A stretch of 58,242 bases of DNA from Hydrogenoanaerobacterium sp032017025 (GCF_032017025.1 NZ_DALZQO010000020.1:1-58242); one strand, 5' to 3'. Positions 1 to 9,171 are shown, counted from the first letter of the stretch. The notes: generated by a model from the letters alone, not told the origin. Numbers and translations are program-made.

Positions 1-98
1 GCACAAACATCACCAGCTTTAAGGTAAATGTCTGTGCTTATATAGTACCAATGGGTAACTTGATATTTAACAAATGATTTTAAACAGAGGCGATAAAT

Positions 99-3000
99 GT
101 GAATTGGACAAATTTTCAAACATATAATGATGCGCCTACCAAGGCTTTTGAAGTGTTATGCAATCAACTTTTTGAGAATTGGTGTAGGGAAGAATACTCA
201 TCGAATATTACCTCTTTTAGTATTGTAAATGGTGCCGGTGGCGATGGAGGGATAGAATCATTTGCTGTACTAATTAATGGAGAAATTATCGGATTGCAAG
301 CGAAATGGTTTCCTTCAAGCATTTCTGAAAGTCAGATAAACCAGATTAAAGGCTCCATCAAGACAGCGATGAAAGTTCGTCCTCAAATTGTGCGTTATAT
401 TGTTTGCGTTCCTAGAGATCTCGCTTCGTTGACAGGTAAAGGTGAGAATTCAGAAGATAAGCGATGGAGCGAAATGCAGGTAGCCATGTCGAATGAATTC
501 CCAACCCTGTCCATAGATTTATGGAACGAAACACGGATCATCTCGGAACTTCAAAAAGAGACATCATCAGGAATATATAAATTTTGGTTTAAAAACGCTG
601 AGATTTCTGAAGAAAATGTAAGATTTGCATTTAATAAAAGCAAGCAAAGTTGGTTGGCCACAAAATATGTTCCTGAATTAAATACTTACGGCGAAATTGA
701 TAATTGTATTTCCGAGTTTTTAGGTAATCAAAAGCAACGCAATGCTATTCGACTGACATTTGAAAACTTCTGCACGCTCTGTAAAGACTTTTCTTATGCG
801 ACTGACGAGTTGATTTCGGTATGTGGAGATAATGATCCACAATTATCAATTGCTTTATCAGACACAAAAAATCATTTGACTGAAATGAAACATGAAATAG
901 ATAAGGCATTGGCATGGTTAAATCATGAAACAATATTTAACATTTCCATAGATGAATCTGATTTTTGGATCGATATAGATACACTTACTCAACAACTTAA
1001 AGAAAGTAAAGAAGAGTATCATCACCATTTTCACTTCTACGAAGTATCAAAAGTGCTACGAAAACTAGAAAAGGTTGATATACAAAATGCGATAAAAATC
1101 CTTATGCACGGAAATGACAGAAAAAGTCTTCTCTTTTTAGGTGAGCCAGGAACTGGCAAAACGCACGGAGTTGCAGCAGAAACTGAAAAATTGCTTGATG
1201 ATGGGAATCATATTCCTATACTTATTCAAGCACGCGATATTCCTGCAGGTTATATGTGGAAAGATATAATCATTTCTAGCCTTGGCTTGTCAAGTGATTG
1301 GAGCGAAGATGAAATTTGGCAAGCATTATCTTCTCTATCAAATAGAAAACGCTTTCACGCTGTTAATTCAGATGCTCAGATAAGCATTTTACCTAAAATT
1401 GTAATTATTGTTGACGGCGTTGATGAATCATCGCTTCACCAAAAATGGATTCAACGAATTCAAGAAACAAATGTGATTGTAGAAAAATATCCTAAAATCC
1501 GATTTTGCTTTACATCTAGACCTTATATAATTGATTCAAATGTTAATTATGCAAGAATAATAAATATTGGTGCTAGCGGCGACTCTCCAACTTACAAACT
1601 TTTTTCGAGTTATGCAAAAGCTTACAATATTGATATTACTAATGTTGGTTGGATAAAGTATGCATTAACAACTCCATTATCCTTAAAGCTGTTTTGTGAT
1701 ATAAATAAAGGAAAGCCCATATCATACCATGACCGAACTGATGTCTCTATAACAATGCTCTTAAAAGAAAAAATTAATATTTTGGAAAAAGAGTTCTGTT
1801 CACGAATAAATGTAGTTTCGGTAAATAATCAGTATATACTAAAATCTATTAGACTAGTTTCTGCAGCATTATATGATCAACCCCGTATTGAAAAAAATGT
1901 ACTTACTGAAACTCTTTTAAAGGAATTAACATTAGAGCGATCTCAAGTAGAGATGTTAATGCAATATTTGGAGGATTATGGAATATTAAGATTATTTTGC
2001 GAGCATAGTTCTGGATATCTTTCACCCGATACCTATTATTATTATCCGGGAATTCAAGGGTACTTTGATTATGCATCGGCCCTAATGCTTTTAGATGAAT
2101 ATAGTCATCCGCAGAACATTAATTTTGAAAAATGCACGTACATTCAGAAAAACACACTGTATGCTTTGACGATTATCGCCATTCAAAAATGCAATTATCT
2201 CATAACGTCTAATGCAACCATTGATAATGTGGCTAACCCATGGTTTAAAGAAGAACTTCTATTTATCGCATTACGTCATTCAAACCCTAGTAGTGCCCAA
2301 ACGTATAAAGAAAGGCTTCTACAAATAATGTCGGGCGGCGCGGAACCTCTTATTTCGATTACAAATAATGTTGTTTTACCATTAGCGAGAGACATACAGC
2401 ACCCTCTTGGAAGTGCATTGCTTGATAAATTCTTATCCAGTTTTATAAACCCTGCTGATAGAGATATTATGTGGTCAATACCATGTTATCTAAAAGGCAC
2501 GCATAGTGATAAATGGTATTACACAAAAGAGTTGGCACTTAACGATGACGAGTATGTCTTGTCCAATGACGATATGGCTGGTGGCTGTCCAGTAATATAC
2601 GCATGGGGGTTATCCTCCGTTAATAACTTGCAAAGAAAGTTTTACAGAGATTCGCTAATGAAATGGGCGCAGCTAGCCCCCAATGAGTTTTATAAGCTAT
2701 TTCTCAAATTTTCCACTGTAAACGATCCCCAAATACGCAGTGACATTTTTTCAATCTTAATGTCTCTATTGTTCGAAGATGAGAATCAGAACTTGATTAA
2801 AGAAGCCGCTGATTGGCTGATCACTAATATTTTAGCACCAGATAAGATTCAAAAAAATTATGATATCTCAATAAGATATTATTCGTGTGCCATCGTACAA
2901 AAAGCAATTAGTTTAGGCGTTATTGACATGAAAGAAGCTGAGCCTTTTTTACCTCCGTATAAGCCGGTTGGCAATTACATTCTTCTAAATAAAGATGCTT

Positions 3001-4373
3001 TGTCTGGGACACGTATGGGTGGTTATAGTGGTATTGACTACGATTTAGCGAGATATGTGCTAATTGATCATTTTACTTCGTGCTTTTCTGATTATGACAG
3101 ACGAGTAAAAAATCAATATGAAAAGTTAATAAAGCGAATTGCAAAGGAACAGCCAGAATATAGAGGTATTTCAACCGACCAATTCATTATATCTGCAGGG
3201 TTTGCCTTTGTAACACAATGTGGCTGGAATGAAAAAGAATTCCAATATTATGACACGGAAAAGAAAAAAGCCATCGGCGTAGATTGTGCAATCAGTGGCT
3301 CTTATCATCCAGCTACGCATGGATCGCAAAGTAAAGTTATGACAATCTGTGAGAAATATGTTTGGCAGGCAAGGAATGTTATTAGTGGCTTTTTATCAGA
3401 TCGCCTTTTATATTGTGATGATGATAAGGCGGTTCGAGTTACTGATTATGGATTATTGGATGATTTCATCATCCCCTCGCAGGAACTTAATCAAATTGAT
3501 CCAGATAATATACCCGAAGATCATCCATGGCATATTCCTGAAAAAGAAGTTGCTATATTAGAAGGACGATACAACACGAAAGAGGATGTAATTAATTCAA
3601 TTATTCACTCTCCTGATGTTGAGTGGATTAAATGGCTGTTTATAAATAACAATACACAAAGATATAGCGTAGAGAGCAACAACTTGGCGGCTCTGGAAGG
3701 ATATTCATGTTTTTATGGATCTACTGGGGTTGAAACATGTCTATTTATTAGTTCAATATTAATTTCCTCTAACGATATTGATAAATTTCTTGATATATTA
3801 AGAGATGATCCAGATTTGGCTGATAATATATCGAATCCCGTGGATTGGCGAGGCGGGATATATTCATCTTGTTATATTACGCCTAAAGAGGTTTGCTGGT
3901 TTCCTTGGAAAAAGCGGTATAATGGTAGATTTGTTGATGATTTTCCTCAATTAAATATTCAATCTGCTGTTGACAAGTGTTGCTATAATTTTCAGGAGTA
4001 TGGTGATGTTTATTACGATTTACCCTCTTTCCCCGTAAGGGATTTACTCCATATTACTAATTCAGACGGTTACTTGTTCTACGACAATCAGAAAAAGGTA
4101 AAAGCTGAATACTGTATAACAGGCGAAAAATGGAGAACCTATCAAGATTACCTTTTGGTGGACAAAGAAGAATTACTTGCAAAAGCAGAGGAAATAGGGA
4201 GTAAAATTCTTTGGATAATGCGTGAATACCGCAGAGAAGATGGAAAGTCCAAAGAAAAGCTTGGTGAGTTTTATGCTGAAAAAGATTGCTGTTCTATTGG
4301 CTTCTTTAAAAATGGTGAGTTTATTACGAGACAAATTTCTACAAAGCAAGACAGTAAAGTGAAAATCCGTTAA
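99..4373 (+). CDS. Mrr-like nuclease fused to NACHT/STAND NTPase, Avs-like antiphage candidate
   Basis: A 1424-residue protein. The N-terminus has the layout of a PD-(D/E)XK restriction-type (Mrr-like) nuclease: a GGDGG turn with D49 and E53, then Q67-A-K69 as the QxK form of the active site. A P-loop follows (GEPGTGKT, residues 348-355), then a NACHT-style Walker B (VDGVDE, D439 and D442) and an FTSRP segment near residue 471. The remaining 900 or so residues have no motif I recognise and would be the sensor. Known Avs defence NTPases share this effector-NTPase-sensor order and detect phage proteins; a similar role here is inference. The GTG start lies 8 bases after AGAGG. An overlapping ATG upstream is followed at once by a stop. 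The gene is clearly more AT-rich than the core genes and sits next to a conjugative-element remnant, which suggests transfer. Confidence 0.8.
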   Translation: MNWTNFQTYNDAPTKAFEVLCNQLFENWCREEYSSNITSFSIVNGAGGDGGIESFAVLINGEIIGLQAKWFPSSISESQINQIKGSIKTAMKVRPQIVRYIVCVPRDLASLTGKGENSEDKRWSEMQVAMSNEFPTLSIDLWNETRIISELQKETSSGIYKFWFKNAEISEENVRFAFNKSKQSWLATKYVPELNTYGEIDNCISEFLGNQKQRNAIRLTFENFCTLCKDFSYATDELISVCGDNDPQLSIALSDTKNHLTEMKHEIDKALAWLNHETIFNISIDESDFWIDIDTLTQQLKESKEEYHHHFHFYEVSKVLRKLEKVDIQNAIKILMHGNDRKSLLFLGEPGTGKTHGVAAETEKLLDDGNHIPILIQARDIPAGYMWKDIIISSLGLSSDWSEDEIWQALSSLSNRKRFHAVNSDAQISILPKIVIIVDGVDESSLHQKWIQRIQETNVIVEKYPKIRFCFTSRPYIIDSNVNYARIINIGASGDSPTYKLFSSYAKAYNIDITNVGWIKYALTTPLSLKLFCDINKGKPISYHDRTDVSITMLLKEKINILEKEFCSRINVVSVNNQYILKSIRLVSAALYDQPRIEKNVLTETLLKELTLERSQVEMLMQYLEDYGILRLFCEHSSGYLSPDTYYYYPGIQGYFDYASALMLLDEYSHPQNINFEKCTYIQKNTLYALTIIAIQKCNYLITSNATIDNVANPWFKEELLFIALRHSNPSSAQTYKERLLQIMSGGAEPLISITNNVVLPLARDIQHPLGSALLDKFLSSFINPADRDIMWSIPCYLKGTHSDKWYYTKELALNDDEYVLSNDDMAGGCPVIYAWGLSSVNNLQRKFYRDSLMKWAQLAPNEFYKLFLKFSTVNDPQIRSDIFSILMSLLFEDENQNLIKEAADWLITNILAPDKIQKNYDISIRYYSCAIVQKAISLGVIDMKEAEPFLPPYKPVGNYILLNKDALSGTRMGGYSGIDYDLARYVLIDHFTSCFSDYDRRVKNQYEKLIKRIAKEQPEYRGISTDQFIISAGFAFVTQCGWNEKEFQYYDTEKKKAIGVDCAISGSYHPATHGSQSKVMTICEKYVWQARNVISGFLSDRLLYCDDDKAVRVTDYGLLDDFIIPSQELNQIDPDNIPEDHPWHIPEKEVAILEGRYNTKEDVINSIIHSPDVEWIKWLFINNNTQRYSVESNNLAALEGYSCFYGSTGVETCLFISSILISSNDIDKFLDILRDDPDLADNISNPVDWRGGIYSSCYITPKEVCWFPWKKRYNGRFVDDFPQLNIQSAVDKCCYNFQEYGDVYYDLPSFPVRDLLHITNSDGYLFYDNQKKVKAEYCITGEKWRTYQDYLLVDKEELLAKAEEIGSKILWIMREYRREDGKSKEKLGEFYAEKDCCSIGFFKNGEFITRQISTKQDSKVKIR

Positions 4374-4494
4374 CTATATTGAATTTATAGCAAATTTTAT
4401 TGTGCTGAGCCAATTGCGCATTATGTTTATGACAGAACAATATCGAAATCAGCTAAAAGTCACATTATTTATATTATGTGCAGGAGGTTGCCAA

Positions 4495-4722
4495 ATGGTA
4501 ATGAAGAAAAATATTGGGTCAAGAATTTTACTTGGAATTGGAATTGTACTATTAATGTGTTACTTCGGAGGACTATTTTATATTTACAATATTCAAGAGT
4601 ATAACCCCTATGCTTCTGCAGGGGCTGATCTTGATGCTTTAATTCACAGCGTATTGTTTTTACCTCCAACTGCTATATGCTTGATATTATCTCTTATTTT
4701 ACATATAAAAACAAAAAGGTAA
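4495..4722 (+). CDS. Small two-helix membrane protein, unknown function
   Basis: A 75-residue protein starting at ATG 4495, 7 bases after a strong AGGAGG. A longer reading from 4402 lacks a ribosome site. It has a basic N-terminus, a hydrophobic helix at about residues 10-31, a short polar loop containing an NPYASAG stretch, a second helix at about residues 50-70 and a basic end (KTKR). I recognise no family. It lies 121 bases downstream of the nuclease-NACHT gene on the same strand and shares its AT-rich composition, so it may belong to the same transferred module. No functional link is shown. Confidence 0.55.
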   Translation: MVMKKNIGSRILLGIGIVLLMCYFGGLFYIYNIQEYNPYASAGADLDALIHSVLFLPPTAICLILSLILHIKTKR

Positions 4723-5113
4723 TTTGCACTGCCTATTATGAGCATAATCCGTAGTAAATTCAGTTACCCATTATGTTTATAACAAGGGAGATAACCTAAG
4801 ATTATTTATATTGTAAGGACTGGTTTTTCTAACCTATTATAAGGCGTCCTACCTTACCGCAAAATCACTACAAACCCTTGATTTTATGCGGTTTATCACA
4901 AGTGACCTCATTAACTAATCTCACTGCTTGTTATATCGTTTTAAACGGTTTCAGAAAGCTGTTGAGGGAAAAAGTGAGGGAAGTTTAGACACACAAATAG
5001 AGATGTATTTAGCAAATAGAACTGTTGTAATGTGAAAAGCTTATGATATGCACTCAACAAAATGTGTCTGGCAAAAGCACAATAAACAACTGAATAATCG
5101 TTACCCTTTTTTT
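4723..5113. other. Gene-free stretch, probable mobile-element remnant
   Basis: There is no open frame with a ribosome site here. The 12-mer at 4769-4780 also occurs at 4419-4430, so one copy lies on each side of the small membrane gene. The segment at 4845-4990 has a coding-like look with stops, consistent with a decayed gene end. Given the ParA fragment just downstream, it is most likely leftover conjugative-element DNA. Confidence 0.3.
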
Positions 5114-5146
5114 GGAGTTAGCTTGAAAATAGCTAACTCCTTTTTT
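5114..5146 (+). terminator. Intrinsic terminator upstream of the parA remnant
   Basis: The hairpin is GGAGTTAGCT, a 7-base loop, then AGCTAACTCC, followed directly by six T residues. It sits 30 bases before the parA fragment's TTG start, so it ends upstream transcription or acts as an attenuator. Confidence 0.75.
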
Positions 5147-5175
5147 ATGCCCAAAACCCGAAAGGAGGATCAAGA

Positions 5176-5541
5176 TTGAACACAAAGATAATCGCCATTG
5201 CCAACCAAAAAGGCGGCGTAGGCAAAACAACCACCTGTGCCAACTTAGGCATTGGATTGGCACTTGAAGGCAAGAAAGTCCTGCTTGTTGACACCGACCC
5301 ACAGGGTAGCCTATCTATCTCATTGGGATACGCACAGCCAGACAAGCTCACCACCACGCTTTCCACCATTATGGGCAAGGTAATCACCGATACCCCCATT
5401 GAAAACAAGGAGGGTATTTTATCCCACCATGAGGGTGTGGACTTGCTACCTGCAATCACCTCAAGTTTATTATACCCTGTCGACAGTATATTACAATTCA
5501 TTCCATTGACTTTATTGCATCGGAAAGGGTATACTACTTAA
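5176..5541 (+). pseudogene. parA: Truncated ParA-family ATPase (conjugative-element remnant)
   Basis: The first 93 or so codons are a typical ParA/Soj ATPase with a deviant Walker A (KGGVGKTT, residues 11-18), LLVDTDPQG and SLSISLGYA. The frame then leaves the family after LLPA (about 5454) and ends with an unrelated tail at 121 residues, against about 260 for the family. The partner-binding and C-terminal half is missing. The protein resembles the ParA of Tn1549-like integrative elements. Its TTG start follows GGAGGATCAAGA. The tail overlaps the promoter of the next gene, so the break is the joint between two DNA modules. It is not expected to work. Confidence 0.75.
5506..5535 (+). promoter_or_regulatory. 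Promoter of the Y-family polymerase operon
   Basis: TTGACT (5506-5511), an 18-base spacer and TATACT (5530-5535). It lies inside the out-of-family tail of the parA fragment and immediately before the LexA box. Confidence 0.65.
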
Positions 5542-5542
5542 A

Positions 5543-5554
5543 GAACATATGTTC
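5543..5554. promoter_or_regulatory. LexA (SOS) box
   Basis: The perfect palindrome GAACATATGTTC matches the Gram-positive LexA consensus GAAC-N4-GTTC. It starts 7 bases after the -10 element, where bound repressor would block transcription. This makes the polymerase operon damage-inducible by inference. Confidence 0.8.
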
Positions 5555-5570
5555 TAATGAGGTGAAACAA

Positions 5571-6809
5571 TTGGATAGATCAATCTTGCATGTGGATTTG
5601 AATAACTTTTACGCCTCGGTGGAATGTTTATACCGCCCAGAGTTGCGTGGTAGACCTGTTGCAGTTGGAGGGGACATTGAACAGCGGCACGGTATCATAT
5701 TGGCTAAAAACTATCTTGCAAAAAAGTTTGACATAAAAACAGGCGAGGCAATTTGGCAAGCAAAACAAAAATGTCCTAACCTTGTTGTGCTGCCACCTGA
5801 TTTTAAGCTATATCTGCGATTTAGTCAGTTAGCTCGTAATATCTATCTAGATTACACTGACCAAGTGGAACCCTTTGGCATTGACGAGTGCTGGTTGGAC
5901 GTAACCGGCAGTGGGATATACGGCACCGGAGAGCAGATTGCCGAAAAGATACGACAGCGAATTAAATCAGAGATGGGCGTTACCGTATCAATCGGAGTTA
6001 GTTTTAACAAGATTTATGCAAAGCTGGGCAGCGATTATAAAAAGCCGGATGCTATTACCGTGATTACAAAAGATAATTTTAAAGATATTGTCTGGCCGCT
6101 ACCCGCAAGCGACCTGCTATATGTAGGTAGGGCAACGGCCCGTAAGCTGCACAACTACGGCGTTAATACTATTGGCGGCCTTGCCGCCACCGATCCTAAA
6201 TACCTACGACAGTGGTTGGGCAAATGGGGCGATATGCTTTGGGCGTTTGCCAATGGATTGGACAATGCTCCTGTAGCGCAGTATGACAATCTAGCTATTA
6301 TAAAATCGATAGGCAACAGCACTACAACGCCGCGTGACTTGGAAACCGACGAGGACGTTAAAATGGTGTTTTACGTATTGGCCGAGAGTGTAGCCGCGCG
6401 CATGCGAGAGCAGGGCTTTAAGGGGCAAGTGGTATGTATCAGTATCCGCGATACTGAGCTGTATAGTTTTACCCGTCAAGTTAAAATTGATCATCCAACG
6501 TGCTTAGCATCCGAGATAACCAACACAGCGATGCAGCTATTTAAAAATAATTACGAATGGTATCGCCCCATCCGTAGTATTGGCATTAGTGTTACCGACT
6601 TTAGCCATGGCGACGAGAGCATACAGCTAGATATGTTTTGCGATCAGGGGAGACGAGCAGAGCAAGAAACGCTGGAACGTACCGTAGATTGGCTGCGCCG
6701 AAGATTTGGGCATTTTTGCGTGCAACGAGCAGTGGTGTTGCAAGACCAAGCCTTAACAGGATTTAACCCTAAGGGTGATCATACAATCCATCCAGTAAGC
6801 TATTTTTAG
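5571..6809 (+). CDS. Y-family translesion DNA polymerase (DinB/UmuC type)
   Basis: A 412-residue Y-family polymerase that copies past damaged bases. The N-terminus holds the first catalytic Asp (HVDLNNFYASVE). The second metal site is in FGIDECWLDVTG, the UmuC-like variant of the usual SIDEAYLD. VSIGVSFNKIYAKLGSDYKKP is the fingers/palm signature. A helix-hairpin-helix thumb and a little-finger domain follow. I chose TTG 5571 because GAGGTG sits 6 bases upstream and the protein then begins MDRSILH as relatives do; GTG 5562 overlaps that ribosome site. The gene sits behind a LexA box and is followed by two small co-directional genes, so it forms an SOS cassette. Confidence 0.9.
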   Translation: MDRSILHVDLNNFYASVECLYRPELRGRPVAVGGDIEQRHGIILAKNYLAKKFDIKTGEAIWQAKQKCPNLVVLPPDFKLYLRFSQLARNIYLDYTDQVEPFGIDECWLDVTGSGIYGTGEQIAEKIRQRIKSEMGVTVSIGVSFNKIYAKLGSDYKKPDAITVITKDNFKDIVWPLPASDLLYVGRATARKLHNYGVNTIGGLAATDPKYLRQWLGKWGDMLWAFANGLDNAPVAQYDNLAIIKSIGNSTTTPRDLETDEDVKMVFYVLAESVAARMREQGFKGQVVCISIRDTELYSFTRQVKIDHPTCLASEITNTAMQLFKNNYEWYRPIRSIGISVTDFSHGDESIQLDMFCDQGRRAEQETLERTVDWLRRRFGHFCVQRAVVLQDQALTGFNPKGDHTIHPVSYF

Positions 6810-6823
6810 AGAGGTGATGAAAG

Positions 6824-7063
6824 GTGACTAGAACTTATGTAGACGTGACAGCTAAGTTTGATGCACTCGGAAATGTGACGCCACTAGAGGTAGAGTGGGA
6901 GGATGGGCGCAGATTTGAAGTCGACCGTATATTAGATGTGCGACCGGCCGCATCTTTAAAGGTAGGGGGTCAAGGTTTGAGGTTCACGTGTCGAATATTA
7001 GGGAGAGAGACATATTTGTTTTTGGAAGACAACAACCGTTGGTTTGTGGAGGCGAGAGGATAA
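6824..7063 (+). CDS. Small protein of the Y-polymerase operon
   Basis: A 79-residue protein, GTG start 7 bases after GAGGTG and 14 bases after the polymerase stop. The sequence alternates short hydrophobic strands and turns (LEVEWEDGRRFEVDRIL, then LRFTCRILGRETYLFLED), which suggests a small all-beta fold. It resembles short proteins found beside Y-family polymerases in Firmicutes, possibly related to DUF6504, but I cannot confirm the family. Co-transcription with the polymerase suggests a role in damage tolerance. Confidence 0.6.
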   Translation: MTRTYVDVTAKFDALGNVTPLEVEWEDGRRFEVDRILDVRPAASLKVGGQGLRFTCRILGRETYLFLEDNNRWFVEARG

Positions 7064-7239
7064 TGCAAAATTACAACAAATTTCTTATTGCGCTTAACGA
7101 TGCATTAAGGAATAATGAGAGCGAATTTATGTGCCCTGTTTGTGATGGAAAAGCTACGATCAAAAAATTTAGCAACGGCAATATAAACGCGGAATGCAAT
7201 GGTTGTAAACTAAGTACAAGTCAATTAGCAAAAATATAG
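7063..7239 (+). CDS. Small zinc-ribbon protein of the Y-polymerase operon
   Basis: A 58-residue protein whose ATG overlaps the previous stop (TAATG), so the two are probably translationally coupled. Its centre is a zinc-ribbon-like pair of knuckles, CPVC at residues 25-28 and CNGC about 20 residues later. No further domain fits. It is the last gene of the SOS cassette. Binding to nucleic acid or to the polymerase is possible but not shown. Confidence 0.6.
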   Translation: MQNYNKFLIALNDALRNNESEFMCPVCDGKATIKKFSNGNINAECNGCKLSTSQLAKI

Positions 7240-7258
7240 GAGGGTGGCAAACCCTCCT
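7238..7258. terminator. Hairpin between convergent operons
   Basis: AGGAGGGT, a 5-base loop, then ACCCTCCT. On the minus strand it is followed by a T-rich run, so it serves best as the terminator of the ligase/Ku operon. It overlaps the stop of the zinc-ribbon gene on the plus strand. Confidence 0.6.
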
Positions 7259-7401
7259 ACTGCAATATATCAACGCCCCAATCCCGCAACAGCTCATCAC
7301 CGATACGGTATAGGTCGACGGGGGTATTAATTTGTGCTGGTTGAAAAACAATGAAATCTATGGCGAATTGAGGCAAATTGAAAAAGTAGGCCGCGGCATC
7401 G

Positions 7402-8352
7402 TTATTTTGCAGTATCTGATCCAGCATCAATACAGTCCTCCGGCAGTTTATCGTCGCGGAATCCTTTAAAAACAGATTGGTTAAGCCCGCCGTTATCCCG
7501 CGGCATCCATTGTACAACGCAAACCTGTTTAGGCTCAACCCAAACCGCGCGCTCATTGCCAGGCGGCACTTCGAGCGGTGGGGCGTTTAGCCTTTTAAGT
7601 TGCGATAAAATATCAACGTGCCGTGTGGTAACGCCGGATGTTACATGCCCTTTATAGATTAGGGTGCCATCCCGGTACTGAGCAATTACTAAGCTGATTT
7701 TGCCCGCCTCTTTAAGGATATAACCACACACTATAAAATCATCATCCAACAGCCACTTAATTTTTATCCAGTCTTTAGTCCTTTTGTCAAAGTAATATTT
7801 GCTGCCTTTGCGCTTTGCGACAACACCCTCTAATTTTTGTTGCTCTGCAAGCTGGTACAAAGCTACGCCTTTTTCCTCGATAAAACGCGATATTGCAAAC
7901 CTATCATTTTCTTCCTTAATCACTTTTTGCAGTAGTTTTTTCCGCTCCATCAAGGGAAGGTCGGTTACCTGCTTATCTTTATAATACAGTATATCGTAGG
8001 CAGTAAAGTTGGCGGGGTATTTATCAGATGCTAATTTAATTTTAAATGCATTGCTCATAAGCGATCTGCGTTGTATCTCTGCAAAACTTGGTCTGCCATC
8101 TTTAATTACAATAAGCTCTCCATCCAAAATGCATCGTGCACGCACGTTTTTGTGTATGGCAGATAGCTCGGGCACTTTACTCAGCATTTTTACGTTGCGT
8201 TTGTTACGCAGCTCCGTGCTATCCTTATCCAAATAGGCGATACAACGTTCACCGTCCAGTTTTAATTCATAGATATAGTCCGGATTGTCAAAAGCATCTT
8301 GCATTACGCCAATCAGCATAGGTTTAATGTTTTTCTCGTCAAAAATATCCAT
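7402..8352 (-). CDS. ligD: ATP-dependent DNA ligase, LigD-type ligase domain
   Basis: A 316-residue stand-alone ligase of the LigD family. It seals double-strand breaks in bacterial non-homologous end joining. The adenylated lysine is K31 in ELKLDGERC (motif I). LDGELI, AYDILY, EGVVAKRKGSKY and WIKIKW are later nucleotidyltransferase motifs, and a C-terminal OB-fold follows. The polymerase and phosphoesterase domains of full LigD are absent from the protein, and no separate genes for them are visible here. Its ATG shares one base with the Ku stop (TAATG), so the two are coupled. Confidence 0.9.
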   Translation of the reverse strand: MDIFDEKNIKPMLIGVMQDAFDNPDYIYELKLDGERCIAYLDKDSTELRNKRNVKMLSKVPELSAIHKNVRARCILDGELIVIKDGRPSFAEIQRRSLMSNAFKIKLASDKYPANFTAYDILYYKDKQVTDLPLMERKKLLQKVIKEENDRFAISRFIEEKGVALYQLAEQQKLEGVVAKRKGSKYYFDKRTKDWIKIKWLLDDDFIVCGYILKEAGKISLVIAQYRDGTLIYKGHVTSGVTTRHVDILSQLKRLNAPPLEVPPGNERAVWVEPKQVCVVQWMPRDNGGLNQSVFKGFRDDKLPEDCIDAGSDTAK

Positions 8353-9167
8353 TATGCTTTCTTTCGTGTTCTTTTTGGCTTATCTACTTCTTTATTCTTT
8401 TGCTCTGCCTCAATAGCCATTTTCAGCCTATCCATAATATCAATTACATTATCCTTCGATTCCGTTTCTGATTCTGGTTCAGCCACTACAATTTCTTTTT
8501 GCTCAACCTTAATTTTAACAAGGTCTTGCTTTTTACTTTCAAATTCATCATTGTATTTTGCTGGGTCAAAAGGCGTATTCATCGTACTGATCAAGGTTTT
8601 TGCAGATTCAAGCTCCTGCGCAGAAACTTCCGGTTTATTGTAGGCTTTAGGTAACTCTTTAATATCGTCAGCGTAAAACATTGTTTGAATTAAGATTCCA
8701 TCCTCGCGCGGGATGATCGCTAAAAGAGTTTCCTTGTCACCAAGTACTGTTTTTCCAATCGCGATTTTTTGTTCATCCATCATGCTGGCTCGAAGTAGTT
8801 CAAAGGCCCTATCACTCCCAAGTTCGGGCGCCGCGTAGTAGGTTTTATTAAAGTAAGTAGGGCTTATTTGATTAAGCTGCGCAAAGTGCAATATTTGTAT
8901 TGTACGATCTTTTTTCGTTTTGATTTTTTCGATATCATCATCTGTGATTATTACGTATTTATCTTTATCGTATTCGTAACCTTTTACAATGTCTTCTGAT
9001 TTGAGTTCTTTTCCACAATGTAAACATGTCTTTTTGTAGCGCACTCTGCTGTTATCCTCTTTATGCAACTGATTAAAATGCAGGTCGTTGTCTTGCGTTG
9101 CTGTATACATTGAAATTGGAATAGACAAAAGCGAAAACGCTATGGTAGACTTATATGCAACTGCCAT
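8352..9167 (-). CDS. ku: Ku protein, DNA end-binding factor of end joining
   Basis: A 271-residue bacterial Ku. It forms a ring on broken DNA ends and recruits the ligase encoded next to it. Typical features are the start MAVAYKSTIAFSLLSIP, HFNQLHK, a CLHCGKEL knuckle, YEYDKDKYVIITDDDIE, and YYAAPELGSDRAFELLRASM. The C-terminus is a Lys/Arg-rich tail (KPKRTRKKA), as expected for DNA or ligase contact. Its ribosome site AGAGGTG lies in one arm of a 9-base inverted repeat. A helix-turn-helix gene lies upstream on the same strand, separated by a terminator. Confidence 0.93.
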   Translation of the reverse strand: MAVAYKSTIAFSLLSIPISMYTATQDNDLHFNQLHKEDNSRVRYKKTCLHCGKELKSEDIVKGYEYDKDKYVIITDDDIEKIKTKKDRTIQILHFAQLNQISPTYFNKTYYAAPELGSDRAFELLRASMMDEQKIAIGKTVLGDKETLLAIIPREDGILIQTMFYADDIKELPKAYNKPEVSAQELESAKTLISTMNTPFDPAKYNDEFESKKQDLVKIKVEQKEIVVAEPESETESKDNVIDIMDRLKMAIEAEQKNKEVDKPKRTRKKA

Positions 9168-9171
9168 CTAT

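Noticed and set aside
4419..4780. 12-base direct repeat around the small membrane gene
   Set aside because: Too short in AT-rich DNA to call an insertion or recombination site on its own.
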